From: an uncultured Bacteroidota bacterium
Lineage (GTDB): Bacteria; Bacteroidota; Bacteroidia; Flavobacteriales; Flavobacteriaceae
Direction: 5' to 3'
Length of the DNA: 64,000 bases
Assembly (NCBI GenBank): GCA_902523665.1
Contig: CABZAD010000004.1
Coordinates: 1 to 64,000, forward strand
The translations under genes were made by a program, and so were the position numbers. Below the pieces are notes generated by a model. The model was not told the origin of the DNA and searched no databases. It saw nothing but the letters and a program-made list of their open reading frames with translations. This document shows positions 31,844-39,982 of the stretch, piece after piece (the first letter of the stretch is position 1; the number at the start of each line of letters is the position of its first letter).

Positions 31844-33613
31844 ATGGAAATCAAATCTGAGATTTCAAATCTAACCTCTAACTTTTTGAACAAAAACTTT
31901 AGTATTAAGCCTGACTCTGTTGAAATTCATAATACTAAAAAGGACTTTGTGGGTGACATCACAATTGTTCTATTTCCATATTTAAAAAATATTAATAAAG
32001 ATAAGTCCAATTTTGGTAAAGAACTTGGTGAATATATTAAAAAAAAATCATCCAATGTTCAAAATTTTAATATGGTAGGTGGTTTCTTAAACCTTACCAT
32101 TTCTGATAATTATTACACTAATTTTATAAATATAATTGATGATAATTTAAATTTTGGTAAAATAGAACCTTCTGATGATACATATATTGTTGAATTCTCT
32201 TCTCCTAACACAAATAAACCTCTTCACTTAGGCCATATTAGAAATAACCTGTTAGGTTATTCTATTTCTAAAATTTTAGAGGCTAATGGTAAAAGAGTCC
32301 AAAAAGTTCAAATAATAAATGATCGTGGGATTCATATATGCAAATCAATGATTGCTTGGAAACAATTTGCTAAAGGATCAACACCTCAATCATTGAATGT
32401 TAAAGGAGACAAATTTGTAGGTGATTATTATATAATGTTTGATAAAATTCATAAAGAACAGATGTACAAGTTAATTAAATCTGGAATGGATAAAGAATTA
32501 GCATCAGATAGTACTGATATAATGAAATCTGCTAAAGAGGAGCTAACAAAATGGGAGAATAATGATAAAGAAACTAGAGAAACATGGAAAATGATGAATA
32601 ACTGGGTTTATGATGGTTTTGAAAAGACATACAGTCTACTGGGAGTTTCATTTGATAAAAATTATTATGAAAGTGATACATACCTTTTGGGCAAAGACAT
32701 AATGTTAGAGGGGTTAAAAAATAATGTATTATACAAAAGAGATGACTCGTCAGTATGGATAAATTTAGATAGTGATGGTTTAGATGAGAAACTCTTGCAA
32801 AGATCTGATGGGACATCTGTTTATATGACGCAAGACCTGGGTACTGCAGTTCAAAGGATTTCTGACCACTCTAATGTAAAGGGTATGATTTATACGGTTG
32901 GTAATGAACAAGATTATCACTTTAAAGTATTATTTAAAATATTAAAGAAATTAGGTTATGACTGGGCTGATAATCTTTATCATTTAAGTTATGGAATGGT
33001 AGACCTTCCAACAGGAAAAATGAAAAGTAGAGAGGGTACAGTTGTTGATGCTGACGATTTAATTTATGATCTTATCGATACTGTTAAAGAAACAACAGAA
33101 AGCTTAGATAAATATCAGTCGTCAAGTGAATCATTAGATTATGAAGATTATAACAAGATTGCGCTAGGCGCGCTAAAGTATTATATTTTAAAAGTTGATC
33201 CAAAAAAAAATATTTTATTCAATCCAGAAGAATCAATTGATTTAACAGGTAATACGGGTCCTTTTATTCAATATGCATATGTTAGAATTAAATCAATTCT
33301 TAAAAAGGTAAATAAGGTTTCAGATATAAATATTGAATATAATTTAAATGAAAAAGAGAAAGAGTTAATTAAAATTATTCATGAATTTCCTACAGTCGTT
33401 AAAAGTTCATACAAAGAGCTTTCACCTGCATTAATAGCAAATTATCTCTACGATTTAGTTAAAAGCTTTAATTCTCTTTATCAAAACTACAATATTCTTA
33501 ATTCTGGAAGTAAAGACTCAACTTCAATAAGGCTAACTATATCATCTAAGGTTGCTTATATTATTGAATCCTGTTGTGATCTTTTAGGTATAGAACTACC
33601 AAATAAAATGTAA
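31844..33613 (+). CDS. argS: Arginine--tRNA ligase
   Basis: 589 residues, class I synthetase. The N-terminal additional domain is followed by the HIGH-type motif VEFSSPNTNKPLHLGHIRNN (about 110-130). KMKSREGTVVDADDLI (about 387) replaces the KMSKS motif, as usual for ArgRS. The anticodon-binding DALR domain near the C-terminus shows NTGPFIQYAYVRIKSILKK and ends with CCDLLGIELPNKM. A strong bidirectional terminator follows immediately. Confidence 0.97.
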   Translation: MEIKSEISNLTSNFLNKNFSIKPDSVEIHNTKKDFVGDITIVLFPYLKNINKDKSNFGKELGEYIKKKSSNVQNFNMVGGFLNLTISDNYYTNFINIIDDNLNFGKIEPSDDTYIVEFSSPNTNKPLHLGHIRNNLLGYSISKILEANGKRVQKVQIINDRGIHICKSMIAWKQFAKGSTPQSLNVKGDKFVGDYYIMFDKIHKEQMYKLIKSGMDKELASDSTDIMKSAKEELTKWENNDKETRETWKMMNNWVYDGFEKTYSLLGVSFDKNYYESDTYLLGKDIMLEGLKNNVLYKRDDSSVWINLDSDGLDEKLLQRSDGTSVYMTQDLGTAVQRISDHSNVKGMIYTVGNEQDYHFKVLFKILKKLGYDWADNLYHLSYGMVDLPTGKMKSREGTVVDADDLIYDLIDTVKETTESLDKYQSSSESLDYEDYNKIALGALKYYILKVDPKKNILFNPEESIDLTGNTGPFIQYAYVRIKSILKKVNKVSDINIEYNLNEKEKELIKIIHEFPTVVKSSYKELSPALIANYLYDLVKSFNSLYQNYNILNSGSKDSTSIRLTISSKVAYIIESCCDLLGIELPNKM

Positions 33614-33641
33614 AAAAAAAGTCACCCAAAGGTGACTTTTT
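33611..33641. terminator. Bidirectional intrinsic terminator between argS and proteorhodopsin
   Basis: GTCACC (33621-33626) and GGTGAC (33631-33636) form a perfect 6-bp stem with a CAAA loop, flanked by a run of A on the left and T on the right. The symmetric A/T tracts allow termination for both argS (+) and proteorhodopsin (-), which converge here. Confidence 0.85.
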
Positions 33642-33659
33642 AAATTATCTGAGTGTAAA

Positions 33660-34376
33660 TTACTTAGATACTGCAAGGTTGTATACAACAAGACCGAAAC
33701 CGATTTTGTTAATTGCATCACCGACATTGTAAATAACATCCATTTGACCTGCAAGGCCACTAAAGATACCACTGTACCATCCATCAGTTCCCGCCATATA
33801 TCCTATTGGATAGATAGCCCAACCTATAAGGACAAATCTACATAGTAACTTATGAGCATATGCCACATTTCCACCAGCAGAGGCAGCTAATTTAGAAGCA
33901 CCACCGAAGAATATTTCAGCAACAATTGCAAAGTAAGCAATACCGGAAACAAGACCCCATAATTGAGCATCTAGTGGACCAATACCTGCTTCACCAAAGT
34001 AACCAGTTACTAACATTACAGTTGAAAGGGCAATTAACTTCCACAAGAGACTTTTAGTAGCTCCTGATGGCTTTAAAATTAGATAAAACTCTACACACAT
34101 TAGTGGTACAGTTAATATCCAATCTACATACCTGTAGGCAGTAGTAATGTCACCTTCCATAGCAGCATTTCTCATATAGTAATAGTGAAGTGCTGCAATA
34201 CCAGTAATTAAAGCTGATACAAGCATAGATGTTTTCCACTTATCTGCAACCATATTCATAGCTGAGAAAAAGAACATTGTAGATGCTAACATAGCAGCAA
34301 ATCCAATCCAAAAAGTGAAATCAGTCAAGCTTAAATCAGTTGCTAAAACTGGTAAAATACTTAATAAATTTTCCAT
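33660..34376 (-). CDS. Proteorhodopsin, green-type light-driven proton pump
   Basis: 238 residues, seven membrane segments. Helix C, RYVDWILTVPLMCVEFYLIL, has the proton-acceptor Asp85, Thr89 and proton-donor Glu96, the DTE set of outward proton pumps. The spectral tuning position (105 in the SAR86 numbering) is Met93, as in green-absorbing flavobacterial pumps. His64 matches the conserved counterion-partner His (ALHYYYMRN). The retinal Schiff-base lysine is Lys224 in DAINKIGFGLVVYN. It converges on argS with a shared terminator and diverges from blh, which makes retinal. No exact TAnnTTTG box was found upstream. Confidence 0.97.
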   Translation of the reverse strand: MENLLSILPVLATDLSLTDFTFWIGFAAMLASTMFFFSAMNMVADKWKTSMLVSALITGIAALHYYYMRNAAMEGDITTAYRYVDWILTVPLMCVEFYLILKPSGATKSLLWKLIALSTVMLVTGYFGEAGIGPLDAQLWGLVSGIAYFAIVAEIFFGGASKLAASAGGNVAYAHKLLCRFVLIGWAIYPIGYMAGTDGWYSGIFSGLAGQMDVIYNVGDAINKIGFGLVVYNLAVSK

Positions 34377-34485
34377 AATTAAATTAATTATTGTTTATAG
34401 AAAAGTAAATTAAATAAAATAATGGAGTTAAAAAAGATAATTTAAAAAAAAATCATATCTTTTTTTGCGAATATTTAAATTAAAT

Positions 34486-35370
34486 ATGCCTAAAATTATC
34501 AAATCAAGAACACTAATATTTCTGATTTCTATTGGATTAAGTTACTTATTACCAGTTATTTATCAAGATATAGTTGGTTTTCTGTTAATTCTTTCAATAG
34601 GTATAATACATGGTGCAAATGACCTGTTAATAATTAAAAAATATACAAAAAAAGACAGTTTAAAAAGTCAAATTTCTTACTTTTCTTACTATTTAGGACT
34701 AGTCTTTCTTGGTTTCTTGTTTTTTTATACATTTCCATCAATTGCATTGCTATCATTCGTTTTAGTTTCAATTTATCATTTTGGAGAGCAACATTGGGAG
34801 TCTAACATACTTAATATTGATATGTATAAAGGAAGAAAAAATTTTCCTATTATTTTACATGGCTCAACTTTTTTTCTTATAATTTTTATAAATAACATAG
34901 ACGCAGTTAATGAGGTTTTAGCAAGTTTTAATACAATATTCCTGGACCATTTCCTTCTACAAACGTTACTTATAATATTATTTTCAATTTATATGCTAAC
35001 GTTATTATTATTTGTGTCATATAGAAGATATTTTTTTGGAGAATTACTGTTTTTTCTTCTATTGTATTTATTAACAATAAATTCTACCCTAATTTTTGGG
35101 TTTTCAGTATATTTCATTTTTTTTCATAGTATTTTATCAATTAAAGATCAAGTCAGGTACATTTATGAGAATGATAAATCACAACACATAAAAAAGTATT
35201 TAATTAGTGCATTGCCATATTTTTTATTAGCTCTATTTTTTCTAGTTGGTTTTTATTTGTTTATTGATATTGAATCCATAAATATTTTACCAATTATATT
35301 CACTTTTTTAGCAGCTATTACATTCCCCCATGTAATCGTAATTGAAAAAATGTATAGTACTATGAAATAA
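34486..35370 (+). CDS. blh: Brp/Blh-type beta-carotene 15,15'-dioxygenase
   Basis: 294 residues from ATG 34486 (an upstream TTG at 34465 is less likely). It is a polytopic membrane protein that cleaves beta-carotene into two retinals. Conserved histidines appear in GIIHGANDLLII (His42), IYHFGEQHWE (His98, His103), YFIFFHSILSIKDQ (His214) and TFPHVIVIE (His282). In the HSxxH motif I expect from marine Blh, the second histidine position is Ser218 here. The gene is divergent from proteorhodopsin across a 109-base AT-rich gap, so the two form one retinal-opsin locus; carotenoid synthesis genes are not in the window. Confidence 0.9.
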   Translation: MPKIIKSRTLIFLISIGLSYLLPVIYQDIVGFLLILSIGIIHGANDLLIIKKYTKKDSLKSQISYFSYYLGLVFLGFLFFYTFPSIALLSFVLVSIYHFGEQHWESNILNIDMYKGRKNFPIILHGSTFFLIIFINNIDAVNEVLASFNTIFLDHFLLQTLLIILFSIYMLTLLLFVSYRRYFFGELLFFLLLYLLTINSTLIFGFSVYFIFFHSILSIKDQVRYIYENDKSQHIKKYLISALPYFLLALFFLVGFYLFIDIESINILPIIFTFLAAITFPHVIVIEKMYSTMK

Positions 35371-35388
35371 TTTTCTAGAAGCAATATG

Positions 35389-35396
35389 TATATTTG
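35389..35396 (+). promoter_or_regulatory. -7 box TATATTTG for folD
   Basis: Exact TAnnTTTG match 13 bases before ATG 35410; predicted transcript start about 35400, a leader of roughly 10 bases. Confidence 0.5.
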
Positions 35397-35409
35397 AAAA
35401 ATTTACTCT

Positions 35410-36285
35410 ATGAAATTAATTGATGGAAAAAAAATCTCAGAAAAGGTTTTAGATGAAATTAAATTTTCTGTACAAAAAAGAGTTAAAAATAATTTAAAGA
35501 TTCCTCATTTAGCTGCAATTTTAGTAGGAGATGATGGTGCTAGTAAGACATATGTTAATAGTAAAATTAAAGCATGTGAAAAAGTAGGATTCAAATCATC
35601 GCTCTTTAAGTTTGATAACTCAATTAGTGAAATTGAACTTGTAAATCAAATAAAAAAGATTAATGATAATGATGATATTGATGGATTTATTGTTCAATTA
35701 CCATTACCAAAACATATAAATCAAGAGATTATTTTAAATAAGGTAAGTCCAGCTAAAGATGTTGATGGTTTTCATCCGAATAATTATGGTAAAATGACGC
35801 TTGGCATAGATACATTTATTCCTGCTACACCTGCTGGTATTATTGAGTTAATTGAAAGATCTGATATTAAAACGGAGGGTAAAAAATGTCTTATAATTGG
35901 ACGAAGTCAAATAGTAGGCAGACCAATTAGTATATTACTTAGTCAAAATAAAAGTTTTGGAAATTCAACAGTAACAGTTGCTCACAGTAGAACAAAAGAC
36001 CTTGAGAAATTATGCCTTGACTCTGATATAATTATTTCTGCCATAGGTATACCTGAATTTATTAAAGGAAACATGATAAAAAAAGGTTCATCAATTATTG
36101 ATGTTGGCATAACTAGAGTAGAGGACTTATCCTCGCCGAATGGCTATAGGATAGTTGGTGATGTTGATTTTAAAAGTGTGTCAGACACCGTAGGTTATAT
36201 TACTCCAGTCCCAGGTGGTGTTGGACCAATGACAATCTCAATGCTTTTAAAAAACACACTAAAAGCATGTAAAAATTCAGATTAG
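35410..36285 (+). CDS. folD: Bifunctional methylene-THF dehydrogenase / methenyl-THF cyclohydrolase
   Basis: 291 residues. FolD interconverts 5,10-methylene-, methenyl- and 10-formyl-tetrahydrofolate with NADP. GDDGASKTYVNSKIKACEKV contains the Tyr48-x3-Lys52 catalytic pair; DGFIVQLPLPKHIN, AKDVDGFHPNN, IIGRSQIVGRP and GGVGPMTISMLLKNT are signature segments. The stop codon at 36283-36285 directly abuts the stop of the convergent membrane-protein gene, with no bases between. Confidence 0.97.
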   Translation: MKLIDGKKISEKVLDEIKFSVQKRVKNNLKIPHLAAILVGDDGASKTYVNSKIKACEKVGFKSSLFKFDNSISEIELVNQIKKINDNDDIDGFIVQLPLPKHINQEIILNKVSPAKDVDGFHPNNYGKMTLGIDTFIPATPAGIIELIERSDIKTEGKKCLIIGRSQIVGRPISILLSQNKSFGNSTVTVAHSRTKDLEKLCLDSDIIISAIGIPEFIKGNMIKKGSSIIDVGITRVEDLSSPNGYRIVGDVDFKSVSDTVGYITPVPGGVGPMTISMLLKNTLKACKNSD

Positions 36286-37155
36286 TTACTCAATCTTATT
36301 CATTAGACTGTAAATCTTGAGGATCAATAGTCCAAAAAGAACACTAGATATTATTAATAATAAATTAGTTAAACCTGTTGATGAAAAAGACAATCTAATT
36401 AGTATTGTACAAATAATAAACCCCGTATTTCGCATAATTTGACTATATCTTTCGGTGTAAAGGAATGATAAAAGTAAAATGAATACATCTGCAATAATTA
36501 GTATTGAAAAGAAAGTATTATAAAATACTTCATTAACATAATAAAAGGAATTTGCAAAATTAGTGGTTAAACCAATTGAGTACCAATTATATAATCCGAT
36601 AGCAAATAGTACAATCATAACTGGTATTAATCCTATACTTATAATCTTTTTTGAGTCTATGAATCTGTCAATATTTTTTATTCCTTTTTTAACATCAATA
36701 TTTGACTTTACGTAATTGAATAGATATATTAGGAAGAATAACACAAGTATGCAGATTAAGTCATAAGTGATTTGCAGATTATCGGCATTTTCAAGCCAAC
36801 TCTCTGATTCTAGATCTAGTTTTGGAATATCATAAAAAATTCTTCTTATAACAATTAGTGAAATAATTTCGAATTGTTTTAAAATAGAAGTTGTAAAAGA
36901 TCGAGGTAAATAAAAAATTAATAGGAAAATTTCATAATACAGAATTATAGAAAATGGTGTATAAATAGCTGAAATGGGGTTAGTAAGTAACAAGCTTTCA
37001 TTTCCAATATTAATAATTGAGTTAGTATTCAGTAAAACAAGTGATAGGTGAAAAATAAATCCTATCGTAGCTGACCAAATTGTAAAACCTTCAATTTTCT
37101 TTCTATTATACTCTGAGAAGATTACATCAAAAATCTTTGATCCAATTTTTAGCAT
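36286..37155 (-). CDS. Polytopic membrane protein of unknown function
   Basis: 289 residues with about seven hydrophobic segments, for example GFIFHLSLVLL, ISAIYTPFSIILYYEIFLLI, DLICILVLFFLIYLFNYV, ISIGLIPVMIVLFAIGLYNW, FFSILIIADVFILLLSFLY and the last LLLIISSVLFGLLILKIYSL. Between segments 2 and 3 lies RRIFYDIPKLDLESESWLEN. No catalytic motif is recognised. It starts two bases after the VOC gene and probably belongs to the namZ-VOC unit. It converges on folD with zero spacing. Confidence 0.75.
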   Translation of the reverse strand: MLKIGSKIFDVIFSEYNRKKIEGFTIWSATIGFIFHLSLVLLNTNSIINIGNESLLLTNPISAIYTPFSIILYYEIFLLIFYLPRSFTTSILKQFEIISLIVIRRIFYDIPKLDLESESWLENADNLQITYDLICILVLFFLIYLFNYVKSNIDVKKGIKNIDRFIDSKKIISIGLIPVMIVLFAIGLYNWYSIGLTTNFANSFYYVNEVFYNTFFSILIIADVFILLLSFLYTERYSQIMRNTGFIICTILIRLSFSSTGLTNLLLIISSVLFGLLILKIYSLMNKIE

Positions 37156-37157
37156 AA

Positions 37158-37586
37158 TTATATTTTAGTTGAAAATAACATACTCATATCTTTAAATGAT
37201 TTAAACTCGAGTGCATTTCCTGAATTATCATAAAAAAACATTGTTTTTTGTTCACCAGGTAGGCCTTCAAATCGAACATATGGTTCAATAACAAAACGAA
37301 TATTGTTTGATCTTAACATATTTGCAAATTTATCAAAGTTATCCCAGGGTATAACAACCCCAAAATGAGGAATTGGCACTGATTTTCCGTCAACCTCATT
37401 ATGATGTGATTTTCCTACATGATTGGGATCAACATGAATAACTAGTTGGTGACCAAAAAAATCAAAATCTGCCCATTCATCGGACTCTCTTCCTTGCTTA
37501 CATCCAAGAATATTCTCGTAAAAATCTTTAGATTCAGATAAATTTTTTACTGGTATAGCTAAGTGAAATGGGGTTAACTTTGTCAT
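37158..37586 (-). CDS. VOC (glyoxalase/bleomycin-resistance) family protein
   Basis: 142 residues from ATG 37586 (MTKLTPFHLAIPVKNLSESK); a longer frame would overlap namZ. The VOC fold is indicated by FHLAIPVKNLSESKDFYENI, GHQLVIHVD, PHFGVVIPW and FFYDNSGNALEFKSFKDM, with His and Glu metal-type ligands at His8, His62-region and the Glu of LEFK. VOC enzymes act on small organic substrates through a metal; the substrate here is unknown. Seven bases separate it from namZ upstream and two from the membrane protein downstream. Confidence 0.85.
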   Translation of the reverse strand: MTKLTPFHLAIPVKNLSESKDFYENILGCKQGRESDEWADFDFFGHQLVIHVDPNHVGKSHHNEVDGKSVPIPHFGVVIPWDNFDKFANMLRSNNIRFVIEPYVRFEGLPGEQKTMFFYDNSGNALEFKSFKDMSMLFSTKI

Positions 37587-37593
37587 AATTATT

Positions 37594-38769
37594 TCAATAT
37601 AATAAATATTTCTTTCTAATTTTTTTAAACTTTTCAAGACCATCCTTCCATGATTCTCTAATTAAAGACTCACTTAAACCCTCAACTATCTGTTTTTTTA
37701 GATTCGAGGTTCCAGATAATTTATCAAAGTCACTTCTAAAAAATTTTGTTTTATCACTAATTTGATTATAAGATTTAATCAACCATTTTAGTTCAATCCT
37801 CTTTTGAGTTTTATAATTTCTTAGGTCCTCACCAAATGATAATTTCTCATTTAATTTTGGATATTGACTTCCAAAATTAGGCATTGGAGTGAAACTGAAA
37901 TCACTCATAAAATCAGGGTGTCCATAAATTTGAAATTGAATTTTAGTTCCCCTACCAACACTTACCTCAGTTTTTTCTAGAAAAGCTAAACTAGGATATA
38001 GATAAATTGACTGAAGGTTAGGTAAGTTTGGTGATGGCCTAATAGGTGGTTCATATTTCAAATTATGCTTATAATTTTTTATTCTAATTACTTCTAAATC
38101 AGCCTTAATTTTGTTTTCTAACCATCCTTCTCCATTTATCATTTTTCCATATTCTCCAATTGTCATTCCATACACAATTGGTACTGGGTGCAATCCAATG
38201 AAACTTGAGTTTTCAACCTCTAAAACAGGTCCATCTATATAGAATGAATTTGGGTTGGGCCTATCTAAAATTATTATTTTTTTATTTGTTCTAGAGGAAG
38301 CCTCCATTACATAATGAAGTGTTGATAAATAAGTATAAAATCTTACTCCAACATCTTGAATATCAAAAACAATTATGTCAATATCAACAATATCTTCATT
38401 ACTAATCTTCCTTTTTTTCCCATATAAAGAAATCACCTTAATAGATTTGTATAAACCGTCTTCAATCTTCTCACCATCATCTTTATCTCCAAGAAATCCA
38501 TGTTCTGGACTAAATATTTTTTTTATTTTAACCCCTCTATTTAGAAGTGTGTCAATAAGGTGGACTGATTGATTTCCATTTTTAATTATACTCGTATTAT
38601 TAGCAATTACTGCTACTTTTTTATCAATCAGTTTATCTATATATAAATTAAGTCTCTGAGCACCAGGAATTATTTCTTGAGACTGAATTGAGGGAATTGT
38701 ATAAGAAAACAGAAAAAATAAAAGTGTATTTTTGATTAAAGTATCTATTTTGAACCTTTCTTTTTTCAT
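37594..38769 (-). CDS. namZ: DUF1343 / NamZ-type exo-beta-N-acetylmuramidase
   Basis: 391 residues with a signal peptide (LIKNTLLFFLFSYTIPSIQS). NamZ enzymes (GH171) release MurNAc from the non-reducing end of peptidoglycan fragments. The family signatures are KKIFSPEHGFLGDKDDGEK, IIVFDIQDVGVRFYTYLST, ILDRPNPNSFYIDGPVLE and HPVPIVYGMTIGEYGKMINGE (quoted in part). It likely works in the periplasm in wall recycling. Its first codons overlap the 5' end of the divergent ABC permease. The gene starts a unit with the VOC and membrane proteins. The symbol is by family resemblance. Confidence 0.88.
   Translation of the reverse strand: MKKERFKIDTLIKNTLLFFLFSYTIPSIQSQEIIPGAQRLNLYIDKLIDKKVAVIANNTSIIKNGNQSVHLIDTLLNRGVKIKKIFSPEHGFLGDKDDGEKIEDGLYKSIKVISLYGKKRKISNEDIVDIDIIVFDIQDVGVRFYTYLSTLHYVMEASSRTNKKIIILDRPNPNSFYIDGPVLEVENSSFIGLHPVPIVYGMTIGEYGKMINGEGWLENKIKADLEVIRIKNYKHNLKYEPPIRPSPNLPNLQSIYLYPSLAFLEKTEVSVGRGTKIQFQIYGHPDFMSDFSFTPMPNFGSQYPKLNEKLSFGEDLRNYKTQKRIELKWLIKSYNQISDKTKFFRSDFDKLSGTSNLKKQIVEGLSESLIRESWKDGLEKFKKIRKKYLLY
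38727..38734 (+). promoter_or_regulatory. -7 box TATTTTTG for the ABC permease, inside namZ
   Basis: Exact TAnnTTTG match on the + strand lying within the namZ signal-peptide codons. Predicted start about 38738, twelve bases before TTG 38750, which supports that TTG as the permease start. Confidence 0.45.
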
Positions 38770-39982
38770 ATATAATAAATTAAAATCAAGTAGTGATAAA
38801 AGTAATATTTCGTCACGTATTATAAAAATTGCAATTTTTTCAGTTTTCCTAGGAGTATTTGTCTCTTTATGTTCTACATCTATTGGTAAAGGCCTTCAAA
38901 TTTCAATAAAAGATAAACTATATAGTTTAAATCCTGACTTAGTTGTATCCACGTATGAAAACAATTTCAGAGGTATTGCATCAGAAAAGATAAACAATAT
39001 TGATGAAGTTGACTTTCAAATAAGGGATGCTTATCCAGACTTAAAAATTGAATATTTAATTGAGAAGCCAACACTAATTTCAAATAATAATTCTTTTGAA
39101 TCTGTAATATTCAAAGGTGTAAGTAGTGGATATGATTTACAAAAACTGAACAAATTTATCACAAACTCAAAAATATCAGAAAAATTATCCAACAATGAAA
39201 TTATAGTTTCAAGACTTATAGCTAATAAAATGGATATTGAGGAAGGAGATGAAATAACTCTTTATTTTCAAACAAGTAACAACCAAAGAATTCCAAATTT
39301 AAGATCATATTCTATTAAGCATATTTTCGATAGTGATTTTCCTGATTTTGATCATAATTATTTAATTGGAAATGCCCAGTCCCTTCAAAATATTTTTAAA
39401 TGGGAATCAAATGATTATTCAATAATTGAAATATCATCTAATAATAAAGCTAAAATATTTGATATTGAAAGTTCAATTAAAGAATTACGGTCACTAGAAA
39501 AAAATAACTTATCTGTTAAATCAATAACTACAAAATATGAAAACATATTTAGTTGGGTTTCTATTTTTGATTTTAACATAATCGTAATTACAGCTCTTAT
39601 GGTGTTTATTGCTATCATTAGTGTAACTATTTCAATTTTTACTTTAATTTTTGAGAGAGTAAAAATGATAGGAATTTTGTCTTCACTTGGAGCAAATGAA
39701 GCCTCTCTGAGAAGAATTTTTATATATCAAGGAATTAACATCATTTTAAAAGGCATGATTCCGGCTAACATCTTTTTTATAATTATATCAGTAATTCAGA
39801 ATAAGTTTAAATTAATTAAGCTTAATCCAAGTGATTACTATATGGATTCGATTCCCTTTATAATAGACCCACTATATATAATTTTATTAAACTTAATATT
39901 TATTATAATGACTACAATTATTTTATCATTTACTTTTGTCTCAGTTACAAAGTTTTCTCCAATAAAAAATATAAATTCTTAA
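38750..39982 (+). CDS. ABC transporter permease, LolC/E-FtsX type
   Basis: 410 residues from TTG 38750; TTG 38732 is also in frame but would precede the predicted transcript start, and no ATG occurs until far downstream. The topology is one N-terminal membrane segment (IIKIAIFSVFLGVFVSLCS), a large periplasmic MacB-like domain (about 60-260), then three C-terminal segments of an FtsX domain: FNIIVITALMVFIAIISVTI, FERVKMIGILSSLGANEASL, GMIPANIFFIIISVI and ILLNLIFIIMTTIILSFTFV. Such permeases export lipoproteins or other envelope cargo with a separate ATPase, which is not in the window. The 5' end overlaps namZ; the stop shares one base with the next gene. Confidence 0.8.
   Translation: MNLSFFIYNKLKSSSDKSNISSRIIKIAIFSVFLGVFVSLCSTSIGKGLQISIKDKLYSLNPDLVVSTYENNFRGIASEKINNIDEVDFQIRDAYPDLKIEYLIEKPTLISNNNSFESVIFKGVSSGYDLQKLNKFITNSKISEKLSNNEIIVSRLIANKMDIEEGDEITLYFQTSNNQRIPNLRSYSIKHIFDSDFPDFDHNYLIGNAQSLQNIFKWESNDYSIIEISSNNKAKIFDIESSIKELRSLEKNNLSVKSITTKYENIFSWVSIFDFNIIVITALMVFIAIISVTISIFTLIFERVKMIGILSSLGANEASLRRIFIYQGINIILKGMIPANIFFIIISVIQNKFKLIKLNPSDYYMDSIPFIIDPLYIILLNLIFIIMTTIILSFTFVSVTKFSPIKNINS

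Noticed and set aside
34465-34485. Upstream TTG start for blh
   Set aside because: It adds seven atypical residues and lies in a T-rich, promoter-like stretch; ATG 34486 is preferred.
36241-36268. 9-bp inverted repeat (ATGCTTTTA / TAAAAGCAT) in the 3' end of folD
   Set aside because: No U-tract on either side, lies in conserved codons, and stems of this length are expected several times by chance in an AT-rich window of this size.
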